The notes below the pieces were generated by a model that made no database searches, was not told where the DNA came from, and worked only from the letters and a program-made list of their open reading frames with translations. Position numbers and translations under genes: made by a program. Of a stretch of DNA of 64,000 nt, positions 28,269-40,600 are shown in pieces. Within the stretch, counting starts at the first letter, position 1. Every line of letters starts with the position of its first letter. Source of the stretch: SXTU01 sp964496695 (GTDB taxonomy: Bacteria; Verrucomicrobiota; Verrucomicrobiia; Limisphaerales; SXTU01). Where the stretch lies: assembly GCA_964496695.1 (NCBI GenBank), contig CAZCBE010000022.1, forward strand, positions 5,487-69,486, read 5' to 3'.

Positions 28269-28709
28269 TCAAGCAGCTTCGGCCTCGGTGCGGAAACGTC
28301 CGTCGGGCTGGTAGCTCTCAATGGGCGCAAGGGCGTCGTCCGGCGGCAGTTCGTCAATGGCCAGGAACGAGCGGTCGCGGGTCGCGGTGCGCGCCGTGCA
28401 GTTCGCTTTCGCCCAGCCGCGTGGTGGCGATGACTTGCAGCCAGTCGCCGCCGTTGAGCCGCGCGACTTGCGCGGGTTCGAGCAGGCCGGGCCGGTCCAC
28501 GTTGTCGAGGAGGAGCAGGCAGTGGTGCGGCGCGCGGTCGTCGGCGAGTTTTTCAGTTCGCGGCGGGTGCGCTCGAATTGGTGGTCGGCGTTTTTCATTT
28601 TGTCGTCGGTGAACTCGAAGCCGATGGGCGTGGCGAGCTCGGCGAGGGCGAGGCGCAGGTCGTCCTTGGGGACATTCAGTGCTGGAGAGGAGGAAGTCGG
28701 CTGGTCCAT
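28269..28709 (-). pseudogene. Frameshifted fragment of a STAND/NB-ARC-like ATPase
   Basis: Reading across two frame changes gives GFEFTDDKMKNADHQFERTR, then HHCLLLLDNVDRPGLLEP, AQVARLNGGDWLQVIATTRL, and RDRSFLAIDELPPDDALAPI. CLLLLDNVD is a Walker B strand and VIATTRLGE a sensor strand of NB-ARC/STAND ATPases; LAIDELPxDDALxLI follows in the same family. Frame changes lie near 28555 and 28388, so no intact protein can be made. Its upstream end is cut exactly where the IS5-type element begins. Confidence 0.65.
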
Positions 28710-28716
28710 TCCCTAA

Positions 28717-30031
28717 CAGTTCATTGAAAATTGAAAAAGTCCCTCGGGGATTCAACGGTGTGGAACGGCGTGAGTCTGAGACTGCATGCGTGGCCAAGTG
28801 AATCCCCAGTCCGACATGTTGTGCCTGCTCTCGCCTGCGAGCCGCGTGCCCCAGCACCACCCGCTGCGTCGTGTCAAAGCCCTCGTGGACGAAGTCCTGC
28901 GCGACTTCTCCCCGCTCTTCGACGAGATGTATGCCGAGTTGGGCCGGCCCTCCATCCCGCCCGAGCGCCTGCTCAAGGCCAAGGTGCTGCAAGCCCTCTA
29001 TACCATCCGCTCCGAAGCCCTGCTGGTGGAAGCGCTCGACTACAACCTCCTCTTCCGCTGGTTCCTCGACCTCAACCTGCTGGACCCCATCTGGGACAAC
29101 TCCACTTTCAGCCAGAATCAAAACCGGCTGCTCCAGCACCGCATCGCCGAACTCTTCTTCGCCCGGCTGGTCGCGCTGGCCCGTGAGCACAGCTGGGTCA
29201 GCGAGGCCCACTTCACCGTGGACGGCACGCTCATCGACGCCTGGGCCAGTCTCAAGAGTTTCCAACCCAAGACCGGGGCCAAGTCCCCCACCGATGGCGA
29301 CGCCGGCAACCCCAGCGTGGACTTTCACGGCGAGCGGCGCAGCAACGCGACACACGAGAGCACTACCGACGCCGAGGCGCGGCTGCTGCGCAAAAGCCAA
29401 GGCAAGGAAGCCCGGCTCTGCTTCGGGCTGCACGCGTTGATGGAGAACCGCCACGGCCTGTGTGTGCAGGCCGCCGTCACCTCGGCCACCGGCGTGACGG
29501 AAACCACCGCCGCGACCGAACTGCTGGCCCGGCAACTGGACGTGGCCGAGCGCCCGCCGCAGACGGTAGGCGCGGACAAGGGCTATCACAACGCGGAACT
29601 GGTGAGCTTCTGCTGGGAGCACGGCATCGCACCGCATGTCGCGCAGATCAAGGACCGCAAGGTCACCGGCCTGGATGGCCGCACCACGCAGACGCTGGGC
29701 TACCAGACCAGCCAGAAACTGCGCAAGCGCATCGAAGAAATCTTTGGCTGGTGCAAGGAGATTGGCGGCCTGCGGCGCACGCGCAAGCGGGGCGTGGACT
29801 GGGTGGGCCTGAGCGCGCTGCTGATCTTGAGCAGCTATAACTTGGTTCGGATGGCCAAGCTGCTGGGCAGTCCGCCACGACCGCCGACCCTGGCGACCGC
29901 GTAAGCGGGACGCCGGAACCCGCGGTGTGTCCGAAAACAGTGCAAACCGAGTCCGACACCCGCCACAGGAGCATGGCGAGTCACAAACCGGAGGTTGCAA
30001 CGCTGGAAACCACCCATTTTTCAAAAGCCTG
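28717..30031 (+). mobile_element. IS5-family insertion sequence, 1,315 bp, with CTAA target duplication
   Basis: The ends are CAGTTCATTGAAAATTG and, reverse-complemented, CAGGCTTTTGAAAAATG, matching at 13 of 17 positions. The tetranucleotide CTAA flanks both ends (28713-28716 and 30032-30035), the target-site type of IS5 elements. One transposase gene fills the element. The clean duplication indicates a fairly recent insertion. Confidence 0.85.
28786..29904 (+). CDS. IS5-family DDE transposase
   Basis: This 372-residue transposase appears intact. It has an N-terminal DUF772-like domain (FDEMYAELGRPSIPPERLLK, then AKVLQALYTIRSE) and the DDE catalytic core: D146 in FTVDGTLIDAW, D264 in VGADKGYH and a glutamate at 317/318 in RIEEIFGWCK. 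These three positions coordinate two metal ions for strand transfer. The gene lies inside the 28717-30031 element, about 70 bases from its left end. A later ATG at 28816 is a possible alternative start. Confidence 0.93.
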   Translation: MRGQVNPQSDMLCLLSPASRVPQHHPLRRVKALVDEVLRDFSPLFDEMYAELGRPSIPPERLLKAKVLQALYTIRSEALLVEALDYNLLFRWFLDLNLLDPIWDNSTFSQNQNRLLQHRIAELFFARLVALAREHSWVSEAHFTVDGTLIDAWASLKSFQPKTGAKSPTDGDAGNPSVDFHGERRSNATHESTTDAEARLLRKSQGKEARLCFGLHALMENRHGLCVQAAVTSATGVTETTAATELLARQLDVAERPPQTVGADKGYHNAELVSFCWEHGIAPHVAQIKDRKVTGLDGRTTQTLGYQTSQKLRKRIEEIFGWCKEIGGLRRTRKRGVDWVGLSALLILSSYNLVRMAKLLGSPPRPPTLATA

Positions 30032-30235
30032 CTAAGGGATTCCGTGCGTAATACGAATGTTGTTTGGCTTACGGTAATGTTGAATGATCATTTCTAAACG
30101 GGCAACATCAAAAGCCTAGAATAACCCATCCCATCCCCTTGGGAAGGCGCTCTGGTTGCCAGCGTAAGCGAGCAGTGTCAAGATGCGCCCTATGCTAATC
30201 GAAGACGAACTGGTATGGCGCGTCAAGCGGGAGCA

Positions 30236-31357
30236 TTATCCCCCCGATTTACCAACAAACCGCTCCAACCGATCACGGGTTTGAGAAAGCAGCGCGTGAG
30301 AGCGGGCAAACCGCGGATTCGCAAGCCAGGCATTGATCGAGTCGAGAGCGGCGCGGTCCCGCTGCCGCACCGTTTCCGCTCCAAGTGCCTGGGAGCTCGT
30401 CAAGAGGTTGTGGGAAAGCGCGAAGTTTGCGTTGGGAAAGGCGCTGGCAAAAAGTCGCAGTTCCGGTTCACCGATGGTTTCTTGAACCAGGTAAGACTCG
30501 ATCAGCGATCGCTGGCGCGGGTCAGAGACATTCGCACGCGCAAACCAATTTGCTCGAGTCGCTTCACGCCCTGCGCCCAACTCCGGTTGCCGCAGGAGCA
30601 GCGACAACGTGGCGGCGGGCTCCGCGATCACGAGACGATCCATAGTTAGAAATGCTGCGTAGGCAAGAGCCTGGCTGTTGGTCCGCCTCAGAAGGGCCAT
30701 CAATTCCGGGACGAAGTCGACATCACGCGAGTAAACGACGCCGTCGAAGGCCTCCAGAAAGCCGATAGAAGGGTTGCTCCGCCAGGGTTCGTGTCCGATC
30801 AGCTCCCTAGTCCTTTCGCGGACGAGCCCATGCGCTCCGCCGGGGGTTCCACGTGCCAGTAGGCGCAAAGCCACCGCCCACTCATCAGCTGAGATGCGCT
30901 CCTGTAACAACTCCCGCGCAAAGTCCGCGGCCGCCACTGGGTCAATGCGTTCCCAGTAATCCAACAACCATACCCGCAAGGTCGGCGCATCCGAAAGAAA
31001 GCCATCCGCTCGAACTGCGAACGCCTTCCAAAGCGATGCATCCGCACGGGTCACAAGGAACTCCCTCATCTGTGTGTTGATGGTGGCGGGGGGCTGGTTA
31101 GTGAGCCAGCGCTCCAGTTCGCGAACAACCGCCTCAGCGGCAATTGCTGTGCGCGCCGAACCGAGGCTCGTCGCGAACATGGAAAGTCTTGCTTCAGAAC
31201 CCGCTCTCTGGTCGCCAATTCCCCCCTTGGGCGCAGCGCGCCGGGGATAGTTTGACGGCGAAGGCAGCTCCACCGGTGCAGGACTGCGCCAAAGGATCAC
31301 GAGCAAGGCCAACCCAGCGACCAGCCCGATAAATAGGATTAAAGCGCGGTGCTTCAC
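30236..31357 (-). CDS. Membrane-anchored helical-repeat protein, function unknown
   Basis: This 373-residue protein starts with a single hydrophobic segment (MKHRALILFIGLVAGLALLV), probably a signal anchor, followed by a Pro/Ser linker. The rest is helical with regular spacing, similar to HEAT/TPR-like solenoids but without a clear consensus. It probably projects into the periplasm. It faces away from the large operon that starts at 31683 and has no obvious partner. Confidence 0.72.
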   Translation of the reverse strand: MKHRALILFIGLVAGLALLVILWRSPAPVELPSPSNYPRRAAPKGGIGDQRAGSEARLSMFATSLGSARTAIAAEAVVRELERWLTNQPPATINTQMREFLVTRADASLWKAFAVRADGFLSDAPTLRVWLLDYWERIDPVAAADFARELLQERISADEWAVALRLLARGTPGGAHGLVRERTRELIGHEPWRSNPSIGFLEAFDGVVYSRDVDFVPELMALLRRTNSQALAYAAFLTMDRLVIAEPAATLSLLLRQPELGAGREATRANWFARANVSDPRQRSLIESYLVQETIGEPELRLFASAFPNANFALSHNLLTSSQALGAETVRQRDRAALDSINAWLANPRFARSHALLSQTRDRLERFVGKSGG

Positions 31358-31682
31358 ACTAGCGGCGAAATAAGACTAGGGCAAAGGCGCAGCATGGCAT
31401 CCGCACCATCCGACAGCGGGCCCCACTCCCTCTCCTCCATGCCATGGAGGAGAGGGCCGGGGAGAGGAGGTGCGTTATGTCGAACCACATCGAGGCTCTA
31501 TTGAAGCTCCCCTCTCACCATCCCCGCTCGTGCCTCGCAGAGCAAGGGGGTTCATCACCGGTGGTGCGGGTGTCAAGCTGCGCCCGTAAGGCAATCGCCA
31601 ATTTTAATTTCATTGTTTTCCATTCCTGGTGTGCTATCCACCAAGAACAAGTCCCCAGCGAGTGGCTGAAGAGGGGAAAAGC
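31358..31682. other. Intergenic region upstream of the large surface operon
   Basis: This 325-base divergent intergenic region must hold promoters for the membrane-anchored gene to its left and the operon to its right. It contains a strong palindrome at 31428-31456. Near 31604-31640 the strand becomes AT-richer (TTTTAATTTCATTGTTTTCC), a likely promoter area for the operon, but no convincing -35/-10 pair can be fixed. Confidence 0.45.
31428..31456. repeat. 14-bp perfect palindrome
   Basis: CCCTCTCCTCCATG (31428-31441) and CATGGAGGAGAGGG (31443-31456) are perfect inverted repeats around one base. The downstream bases GCCGGGGAGAGGAGG repeat part of the same purine pattern. It may be a bidirectional terminator, a protein-binding site, or a REP-like dispersed repeat. 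Confidence 0.6.
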
Positions 31683-34600
31683 ATGGACGAACAAGCTTCA
31701 CAAAGCAAACCGGAGTTCGCAGTATGTAAGGCTTTCGCATGGGGCTCTCAGGGGTGGCGTTCACTTCGCGCCTTGGTTGTCGGCATCGGACTAGTGTTGC
31801 TCGGAGCTGGTTCCATACGCGCCCAATCGCCTCCTTCGTTCATTGCCCAGCCTCGCAGCCAGACAAACTATGCGGGCAAAAACCTGATACTTGGTGCAGA
31901 AGTGGGGGGGGGGCTCGGCTACCAGTGGCGACTTGGCGGCACCAATATCCCCGGCCAGACCAACCTGCTGCTCTTCCTTCCGCAGGCGACCACGAACAAT
32001 TCCGGTGCCTACACCCTCGTCGTAACGAACGCCTTCGGTTCGAGCACTAGTTCCGTGGCCAGTTTGGTCGTGAGCCCGCTACCGACGAACTGTTCGATAG
32101 TAGCGTGGGGTGACAACGATTACGGTCAAACAACCGTTCCTACCAACGTGGGCGGGATCAAAGCCATTGGCGGCGGAACCTTGCACACAGTTGCCGTCAA
32201 GAACGACGGCACCGTGATGGCGTGGGGATTCAACAACTACGGTCAAACGAATGTTCCAGCAGGCTTGAACGGGGTGACGGATGTCGCGGCTGGTCTTCAA
32301 CACACTGCTGCATTGAAGAGCGACGGAACGTTGGTGGTCTGGGGTTACAACGGTTACGCCGTCACGAACGTTCCTGCTGGCTTGAGTGGGGTCACGGCCA
32401 TCGCGGCGGGTTATGAGTTTATGGTTGCCTTGAAGCAAGACGGAACCGTCGTCGCATGGGGTTACAACACTAACAATAATGAACTAAATGTTCCTGCCAA
32501 TTTGAATGGCGTGGTGGCCATTGCTGCAGGGACTTCGCATGCCGTGGCGCTGAGGAACGATGGCACTGTTGTGGCATGGGGTTCGAACAGCCGTGGCCAG
32601 CTTAATATCCCTGCCGGCTTGAGTGGAGTCACTGCCATTGCGACAAGTTTATATCAAAGCGTTGTCTTGAAAAGTGACGGCACCCTTTTGGCCTGGGGAG
32701 ACAACAGCGGGGACGTTCCGTTAGGCTCCAGCGGGGTGACGGCGGTTTCGCAGGGATTTTCTCATGTTTTGGCCCTAAAAGATGATGCCACTGTAGCAGC
32801 CTGGGGAAACGGCGCCTATGGTCAATCGATCATTCCGGCAGGTTTGAACCGGGTGACTGCCATTTCCGCAGGCGCGTATCACTCCATGGCTCTCGTGTCC
32901 AGCCCGCCGACGATTCGCACGCAGCCGACCAACGCTATCGCCCCAACTGGTGCAAACGCCACCTTCACCGTGGATGCCATCGGAGCTGGGCCGCTGACAT
33001 ACCAGTGGCGCTCCAACGGTGTAAGCATCGGCAACGCCACCAACACCTCGCTCGCGTTGACCAACGTCCAATTGAGCCACTCCGCCAATTATGACGTGGT
33101 AGTTACCGACTTGCTCGGCTCCATCACCAGCTCGGTCGCGGTGCTGGGAGTCTATGGCAAGGTTTGGACAGGCGGAGGAGACGATGCGTCTTGGATCGAT
33201 CCAGGCAACTGGTCTGGGAATTCCTTCCCAACACCAGCCGACTCCATTTTCATCGGAAACGGCACCAAGCCTATCACCGGGCTGCCGTTGGGCATGCTCA
33301 ACAGCCTGATTTGCCAGCGGTCGCTGGCCATTACCAGTGCTCTGGTCGTGACAGGTGCTGTGCAAATCGCCCAAGGGATTTATGCGTCCGGGATCACAAT
33401 CACCGCTCGTGGCGAGGCAGCTACTTTCAACGACAACGGCGCAACGAATCTCACGACCGTTAGCATGTCCGCCGAGCAGGGTGGACTGATAAGGCTGCCG
33501 GTATTGACCAACTTCGTAACTGGGGATTACGGCAATAGTTTCCTACAGGCGATTGGCATCGGAAGCGTGCTCGATTTTCCAAATGTGCGCAGCATTGCAG
33601 GCCCATACTACGGATACAATTTTCTCCGACTGCAAGCGCTCCAAGGCGGTAGGCTTAACTTGACCAACGTGACATTGATGACCTGTGCCTACGTCAATCC
33701 GGTTGGCGGGGGGGGCGGTGCGAGTGGAATTGAGATTAACTCCGAAGGTGCCAACAGTGTGATTGATTTAAGCGGGCTGCAACAATTCTCCGGCGGCCCA
33801 GGTGGTAATCTGGTGGGCTCACAACTAAGGCCTAGCAACGGCGGTCAGATTCTAGTTCCGAACCTAGCGAGTGCCGTCGGGTTGAATATTTTTGTGGCTG
33901 ATGGGACAGTTTTTACTCTGCCGACTTTGACGAATTACAACAATGGCTCGGGGGGCCTGAGCGTGTGGCAAGTGACCGGCGTTGGGAGTCTGCTGAACAT
34001 GCCGGCGTTGCAAAATATCCGAGGGCCAGAGTTCGGATATCAATTCCTAAAATTGCAGGCGACGCAAGGGGGACGCTTGAACTTGACGAACGTAAGTGTG
34101 ATGTCGTGTGCCCATGTGAACCCCGTTGGTGGGGGCGGCGGTCCCGGCGGAATTGAGGTCACAGCCGATGGCACCAACAGCGTGGTTGATCTGAGCGGAC
34201 TGCGGCAGTTCACAGCGACCGGCGGCAACACCGTCGGCTCCCTGTTGCAGCCGAGCAACGGGGGACAAATCTTGGTCCCCAATTTGGCTAACGCCGTCGG
34301 GCTTAACTTGAGCGTCTCCGGCGGCATGACATTTGCACTGCCTTCGCTAACAAATTATCACAACGGAGAAGCAGGCCTTGGTTTGTGGCAAGCATCGGGT
34401 TCTGGAAGTGTGCTGGATCTACCGGCGTTGCTGGCAATTCGCAGTTCCGATTTCGCATACAAATACTTCCGCCTGCAGGCTTCTCAGGGCGGGAGGCTCA
34501 ATTTGAGAAATGTCAGCGTCATGTCATGTGGGTATGTCAATCCGGTTGGTGGCGGCGGCGGTCCCGGTGGGATAGAGGTCGTTGCGGGCGGAACGAATAG

Positions 34601-37600
34601 TGTAATTGATCTAAGCGGACTGCGAATGTTCAGTGCGAGCTCGGGTGGCAATTCTGTCGGTTCGCTGCTTAGTCCTTTCGATGGCGGATACATCTTGGCC
34701 CCGAGCCTCGCCAATGCGGTTGGGCTGAACTTGGACGTGTCCGGAGGGTCCACTTTCAGCTTGCCAGCATTGACCAATTTGACCGCCACCAGCCAGCCAA
34801 TGATGGTGCGCTCAACCGGAGTTGGGAGCTTGCTCACCCTGACGAATCTGCTGGCATTTTCAAACGGCAGCCTGATTCAGCGATCGGGTGGGCTGGTGAT
34901 CACCAATGTGGGCACCATCTACCAAAATGCGTCTGTCCAACTATCTCCAGCCTTCCTGACCTCACCATCCAGCGGCACCAACGCATTGTTTTCGAACCAC
35001 GTCTTCACCGTGTCGATGAGTGGTAGTATGCCGCTGGCCTACCAGTGGTTGTTCAATGGCCAATCCATCCCCTACGCCACCAACACCACCTTGACCTTGA
35101 CCAATCTCAGTTACCCGCAGATGGGCAGTTACTCTGTGGTCGTCACCAACGCTTACGGAGCTAGCACCAGCGGGGAGGCAACCCTGGCGATCTTCTCCTC
35201 GATTTTGACAGCCACCAACCAAGGCGCGGGAACGGTTATTAAGTCACCGAATCTGATTACCTACACGAATAACCTGCAGGTGACCCTTGCTGCCACGCCG
35301 GGCCGATTCCACAAGTTCTTGCGCTGGAGCGACGGAGTGATCACCAACCCGCGCACTGTCATCATCGGGGTGAGTAACTTTTACACCGCCGTCTTTACTA
35401 ACGCACCGGGTGTGACGCTGGAAACTTTCGTGCTGAAGCAGTGGGAAATTTCTCTCGGCGGCACGAACTCAGACGTTGCCACCGTCGTCCGGCCCACGGC
35501 TGACGGCGGGTATCTGGTGGCCGGGGAATCTTCCTCTGGCGCGACTGGCAACCGCACCTCCACGAATTTTGGCTTCGCAGATGCCTGGGTGGTCAAGTTA
35601 AGCGCCGCCGGCCAAAAGGAGTGGGAGCGGGCCTATGGGGGCAGCGACCGCGACCGCATCGAGGACATTCTTGTGACGCCAGATGGAGGCTGCTTGTTGG
35701 GCGGCTACTCGCGTTCTCCAGGGGGTACTGGCAACAATGGTTCAACCAATTACGGCAATTATGACGCCTGGCTCGTAAAGATTGACGGGGCCGGAGTGGT
35801 GCAATGGGAGCGCACTTACGGCGGCGCGAATGACGACCAGGTGAACGCCCTGGCGGCCCTGCCCGATGGTGGTTACGCTTTTGTGGGAAGCTCGGCCTCC
35901 GCGCCGGGCACGGGGAACCGCACAGCGCCGCGCTTCGCTTCTGGCCTTTCCAATGATCTGTGGATCGTCAAGGTGGACGGCCAGGGCGCATTGGTCTGGG
36001 ATGTGAGCAACGGCACTACGAATGGAACCGCCGTGAGCGGCAACGCCGTGGTCGTCACGCCGGATGGCGGTTTGCTGGTGGGCGGGGCGGTGGATGGCAC
36101 AGGTGGCTCACGCAACAGTCCCTCCTTTGGCAACTCCGACATGTGGCTGCTCAAACTGCGAGCGGATGGCACGCTTGAGCGGGAGCAATCCTACGGCACC
36201 GCCGCGACAGATTATGTGACCATCCGCGGGCTCAAACTGCTGCCCGATGGGAGCAGCGTCCATGTGGGAAACTACACCCCCGTCGCCGAATACGACGGTT
36301 ACGCCATCCGTGTCAGCAGCGGCGGCACGACATTGCATCAGACCAATTTTGGTGGGAGCCTGCCAGATCGGCTAGACACCTTGGATGGCTCGTCAGACGG
36401 TGGGCTGTATTTCGGCGGCAGCTCCTCCAGTCCGCCGTCGGGCAATAAGTCGGCGACCAATTTCGGCGCAGGTGATTTCTGGGTGGTGAAGACCGACCTG
36501 CAATTGAACAAGCAGTGGGATGTGTCCTTCGGTGGCACGAGCACGGATGAGATCCGCCATCTGCTAAGCACCCCCGATGGCGGGTTCATCATGGCTGGCG
36601 TTTCCGATTCCCTCCCCGGTCCCGGTAAGACCAGTCCGAATCATGGTCTGTCCGATTACTGGGTGGTGAAAGCGATCGAACTGCAGCGACCGGTCGGCAC
36701 GCCGCTCGTCCTCGTGGACGGACTTTATAACACCAACCATGTCTTCGCCGCACCGCGCGCCAGCCTTGTCACCATCGCCTCGAGCCTCGTCGGCGCGACG
36801 GTTTACTACACTTTGGATGGCTCGGATCCCTCAAGCGGGTCCAACTACAGCAACACCCCGTTCACCGTGACCAATACGGTCACGATTCGTGCGGTTGCGT
36901 ATCACCCGATTTCGGGCGATCCCATCGAATGTGACCCTGTGGTGGTCAACCTGGTGGCAACTTACATGTGGACGGACACGACTCCTGGTGGCGGTAGCGT
37001 GTCTGTGTTTCCGCCCGGGGGCACGTATCTCGCCGGCACCGTGGTAACGAATACCGCTGTAGCGAGCAGTAACTGGAGCTTCATGCGCTGGGAAATCACC
37101 AGCGGCGGGGCAACTGCGACATCCACTAATCAGCCGCTCGCTCTGGTGATGAGCACCAACATCAGCCTCAAAGCGGCTTTTGGCACGCCAGTCACGCTCG
37201 GAACGCCCAGCAACGGGACGCTCATGGCCAGCCCCGCGAACGGTCCATATCCGTATGGCTCGATCGTGCGTCTGAGCGCCATCCCAAATCCCGGAGCCTA
37301 CTTCCGATTCTGGACCGGGGCCGCCTCCAGTCAGAGCGTCAGCCCGCTTGATTTCGTTGTTACCAACAGCAGTCCTTCGGTGTCCGGGGTTTTTTCAACG
37401 AACCTGCTGGCGAATGAATATTCTCTGACCGTTCTGGTCAACGGCAACGGCACAGTCACGAAATTGCCGCAGCTGGAAAAATACGTCTACGGCACAAGCG
37501 TGACGCTCACGAATACGCCCGGGTCAGGTCAGTTCTTTCAAGGTTGGAGCGGCGATGCCGGCGGGGCGCTCAATCCCTTAACCATAAGCATGGACCGGAG

Positions 37601-40600
37601 CCGGACGATCACTGCCTCGTTCGGACCGGTGGTGATACCAACGATCTCCATCAGCAACGCTACGGTTTCAGAAGGGGACAGCGGCACCACAGACGCCGTG
37701 TTCCTAGTCTCCCTCTCCGTGCCAAGCAGCCAAACCATAACCGTAGAATTCGCTACCACCAACGGGACCGCCCTGGCTGGCAGCGATTACCCGGCCAACA
37801 GCGGCCGGCTCATGTTCATTCCTGGCGAGACCAGCAAAAGCATCACCGTCGCCGTGCAAGGTGATTCCTTCGTGGAGTCCGATGAGACATTTGGCGTTGT
37901 TCTTTTCAGCCCGACTAACGCAAATCTGCTCCTTCAGTTCGCCACCGGCACGATCATGAACGACGATGCGGCACCTGGGATCAGCCGTCAGCCGCAGTCG
38001 CTCACCGTCATCGCGGGCACGAATGTGTCCTTTAGCGTGGACGCTACCGGTAGCGGAACGCTGGCCTACCAGTGGCGACGAGATGGCGACCCGCTGGCAG
38101 GCGCGACCAGCGCATCTCTCTCGCTCGGGTCGGCGGCGACGAATATGGCTGGCAGCTACAATGTGGTGGTGACCAACCAAAGCGGTTCGATCGTCAGCGC
38201 TGTGGCCTTGCTCACCGTCCATGTGCCGCCCTACATATCACAGCCACCGTCGAGCCTCGTCGCGCCACCCGGCGGCACCGCAAGTTTCACAGTGATTGGC
38301 GGGGGTGTGCCAACGCCCGCCTACCAGTGGCGCAGAGACGGCGTGACGATCAGTGGCGCGACCAACAGCACGCTTGTGATCACCAATCTGCAAGCCATTG
38401 ATGGCGGCTTCTACAGCGTGGCGTTGACGAACCTTATGGTGGGCGATGTCTATGGTGCGGTGACCAGCAGTGTGGCGGGCCTGAACGTGACAAACGACTT
38501 GAAGCTTGGGCTGGTCGCCCACTATCCGCTCGATGGTGACGTGAGGGACCATTCGGGGAACGGCCGCCATGGGTCCGTGACCAACATGACCGCAGTTTAC
38601 GAGTCCGGCGCGCATGGCTTTGGGCTGAAGTTTGCTGGCAACGCCCAGAACCGAGTGGACCTGCCGGTGTGGGTGCCCAGCAACAGTTCGTTCACCATTA
38701 GCGGGTGGGTTAAACACCTCTCAACCAACGAATTCGGCCGATGGACATTTGGGACCAACGTCACCATCTTTCATTCAGGTGCCGACGACTGGAGTGATGG
38801 GGCTGCGCTTGGGATCACCTATGACGCCGTCACCGGGAATATTTTCCCTCACTTCGGAATTACCTACTCGTATTCTTCAGATCGCATCGTCATCAATACG
38901 AATCTGAACCTGCTGCCTGCCACATGGCATCATCTGGCTGGCGTGGTGGACCGAGGCGCAAATGAATTGCGGCTGTTTTGCAACGGGGTTCTCGTCGGCA
39001 GCACGAGCATCGCGGGGATGAACAGCCTCCTTCCCACATGGTCGCATTTGGGCGGTTTCTATAACGGGCTCTCCCACAATATGGCACACGCGGCCCGCCT
39101 GGACGATGTGCGCATTTACAGCCGCGCCTTGCAGGCTGCCGAGATTTCCGCGCTAATGAATGATCCAGCACCCCTTCCGCCCGGAGTCCCGCTGGTGGTC
39201 TTGTCCGGCAGCATAGCAGCTGGTTCGAATACGTTCGGCGATTCCGCGCTGGTGCAGATCTTCACCACCTTCTCGAACGCCAGCCTTTACTACAGCCTTG
39301 ATGGATCACCGCCCACCTTTGGCGCGCCGTTCACTTACACCAATGCCTTCATCGTGACGAGCAACGTGGTCATTCGCGCACTGGCCGTAAGCGTGGTGGG
39401 CACACAGGTCACCACCGCCATCAATGAGCCTGTCTCGGCCACGATTCTGCCGACGTATTCGTTGACGGTTGCCACGGCGGGAGGCGGCACCGTAGCCAAG
39501 ACGCCATCGGCTGGCAGCTACTTGAGCAATTCGGTGGTCACCATCACCGCGGTGCCCGCTGCAGGCTGGACCTTCCTCTATTGGACAGGCGACACCAACG
39601 ACCTAGGCGCGGGTTTGGCCAGTGGGGCCGGGGCCACCAATACAATCGAGATGAACCGCGCCCGGGTGATCCAAGCGGTGTTTGGCACCAGCCTCCAGGC
39701 GACTTCTGCCAGCTTGGATGGCGGCTATGGCACCGTGCAATTCAGCCCGACAGGCGGCGTGTATCCCTATGGCACCGTAGTGCGGCTCTCCGCTCGTCCG
39801 GCGGCGGGATCGCGTTTCGTCCAATGGGCGGGCCAAACCAATGCCACCATCAACCCCCTTGAGCTGACAATCACCAGCACGAATTTGACACTCTCAGCTC
39901 TGTTTGCGCTACTGGGCACGGGGCAGGTGACGTTGAACGTGGACCAGGTTGGTGACGGCACCGTTACAATGAACCCGCAGAAGAACGTTTATAACCAGAA
40001 CGAAACGGTGACGATCACGGCCACGCCGACTGTGGTGACGCGGTTCCTCAACTGGACGGGAGACTCCGCCGCCACGACCAATGCCATCGCTCTGGTGTTG
40101 AATACAAGCAAGACGGTGACGGCCCATTTTGCTCCTCTGCCACCGGGGACGGTGGTGGCTTGGGGACGCAATTCCTTTGGTCAAACGAATATACCTGCCG
40201 ACTTGAGCGGTGTGACTGAGATCGCAGCGGGAAACTCGCATACTGTAGCCTTGAAGAGCGATGGCACGGTCGTGGCATGGGGAAACAATACCTCCGGTGA
40301 ATCGACCATTCCTGTAGGCTTGAGCGGGGTGACGGCAATCGGGGCAGGGGGCTATCACACCGTGGCCTTGAAGAGCGATGGCACGGTGGTGGCGTGGGGG
40401 GACAACTCCTATGGTGCTACAAATGTTCCGGCTGGTTTGAGCGAGGTAGTGGCCGTTGCGGCGGGTGAATATCACAGCGTGGCCTTGAAGCGCGATGGCA
40501 TGGTGGTGACCTGGGGATACAATGGCTATGGTCTAACGACCATTCCCACCGGTTTGAGCGAGGTAGCGGCCATCGCGGCGGGTGGATATCACACGGTGGC

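Noticed and set aside
28354..30024. A 556-residue minus-strand frame across the IS5 element
   Set aside because: It is antisense to an intact transposase. Only its last part coincides with one frame of the STAND pseudogene.
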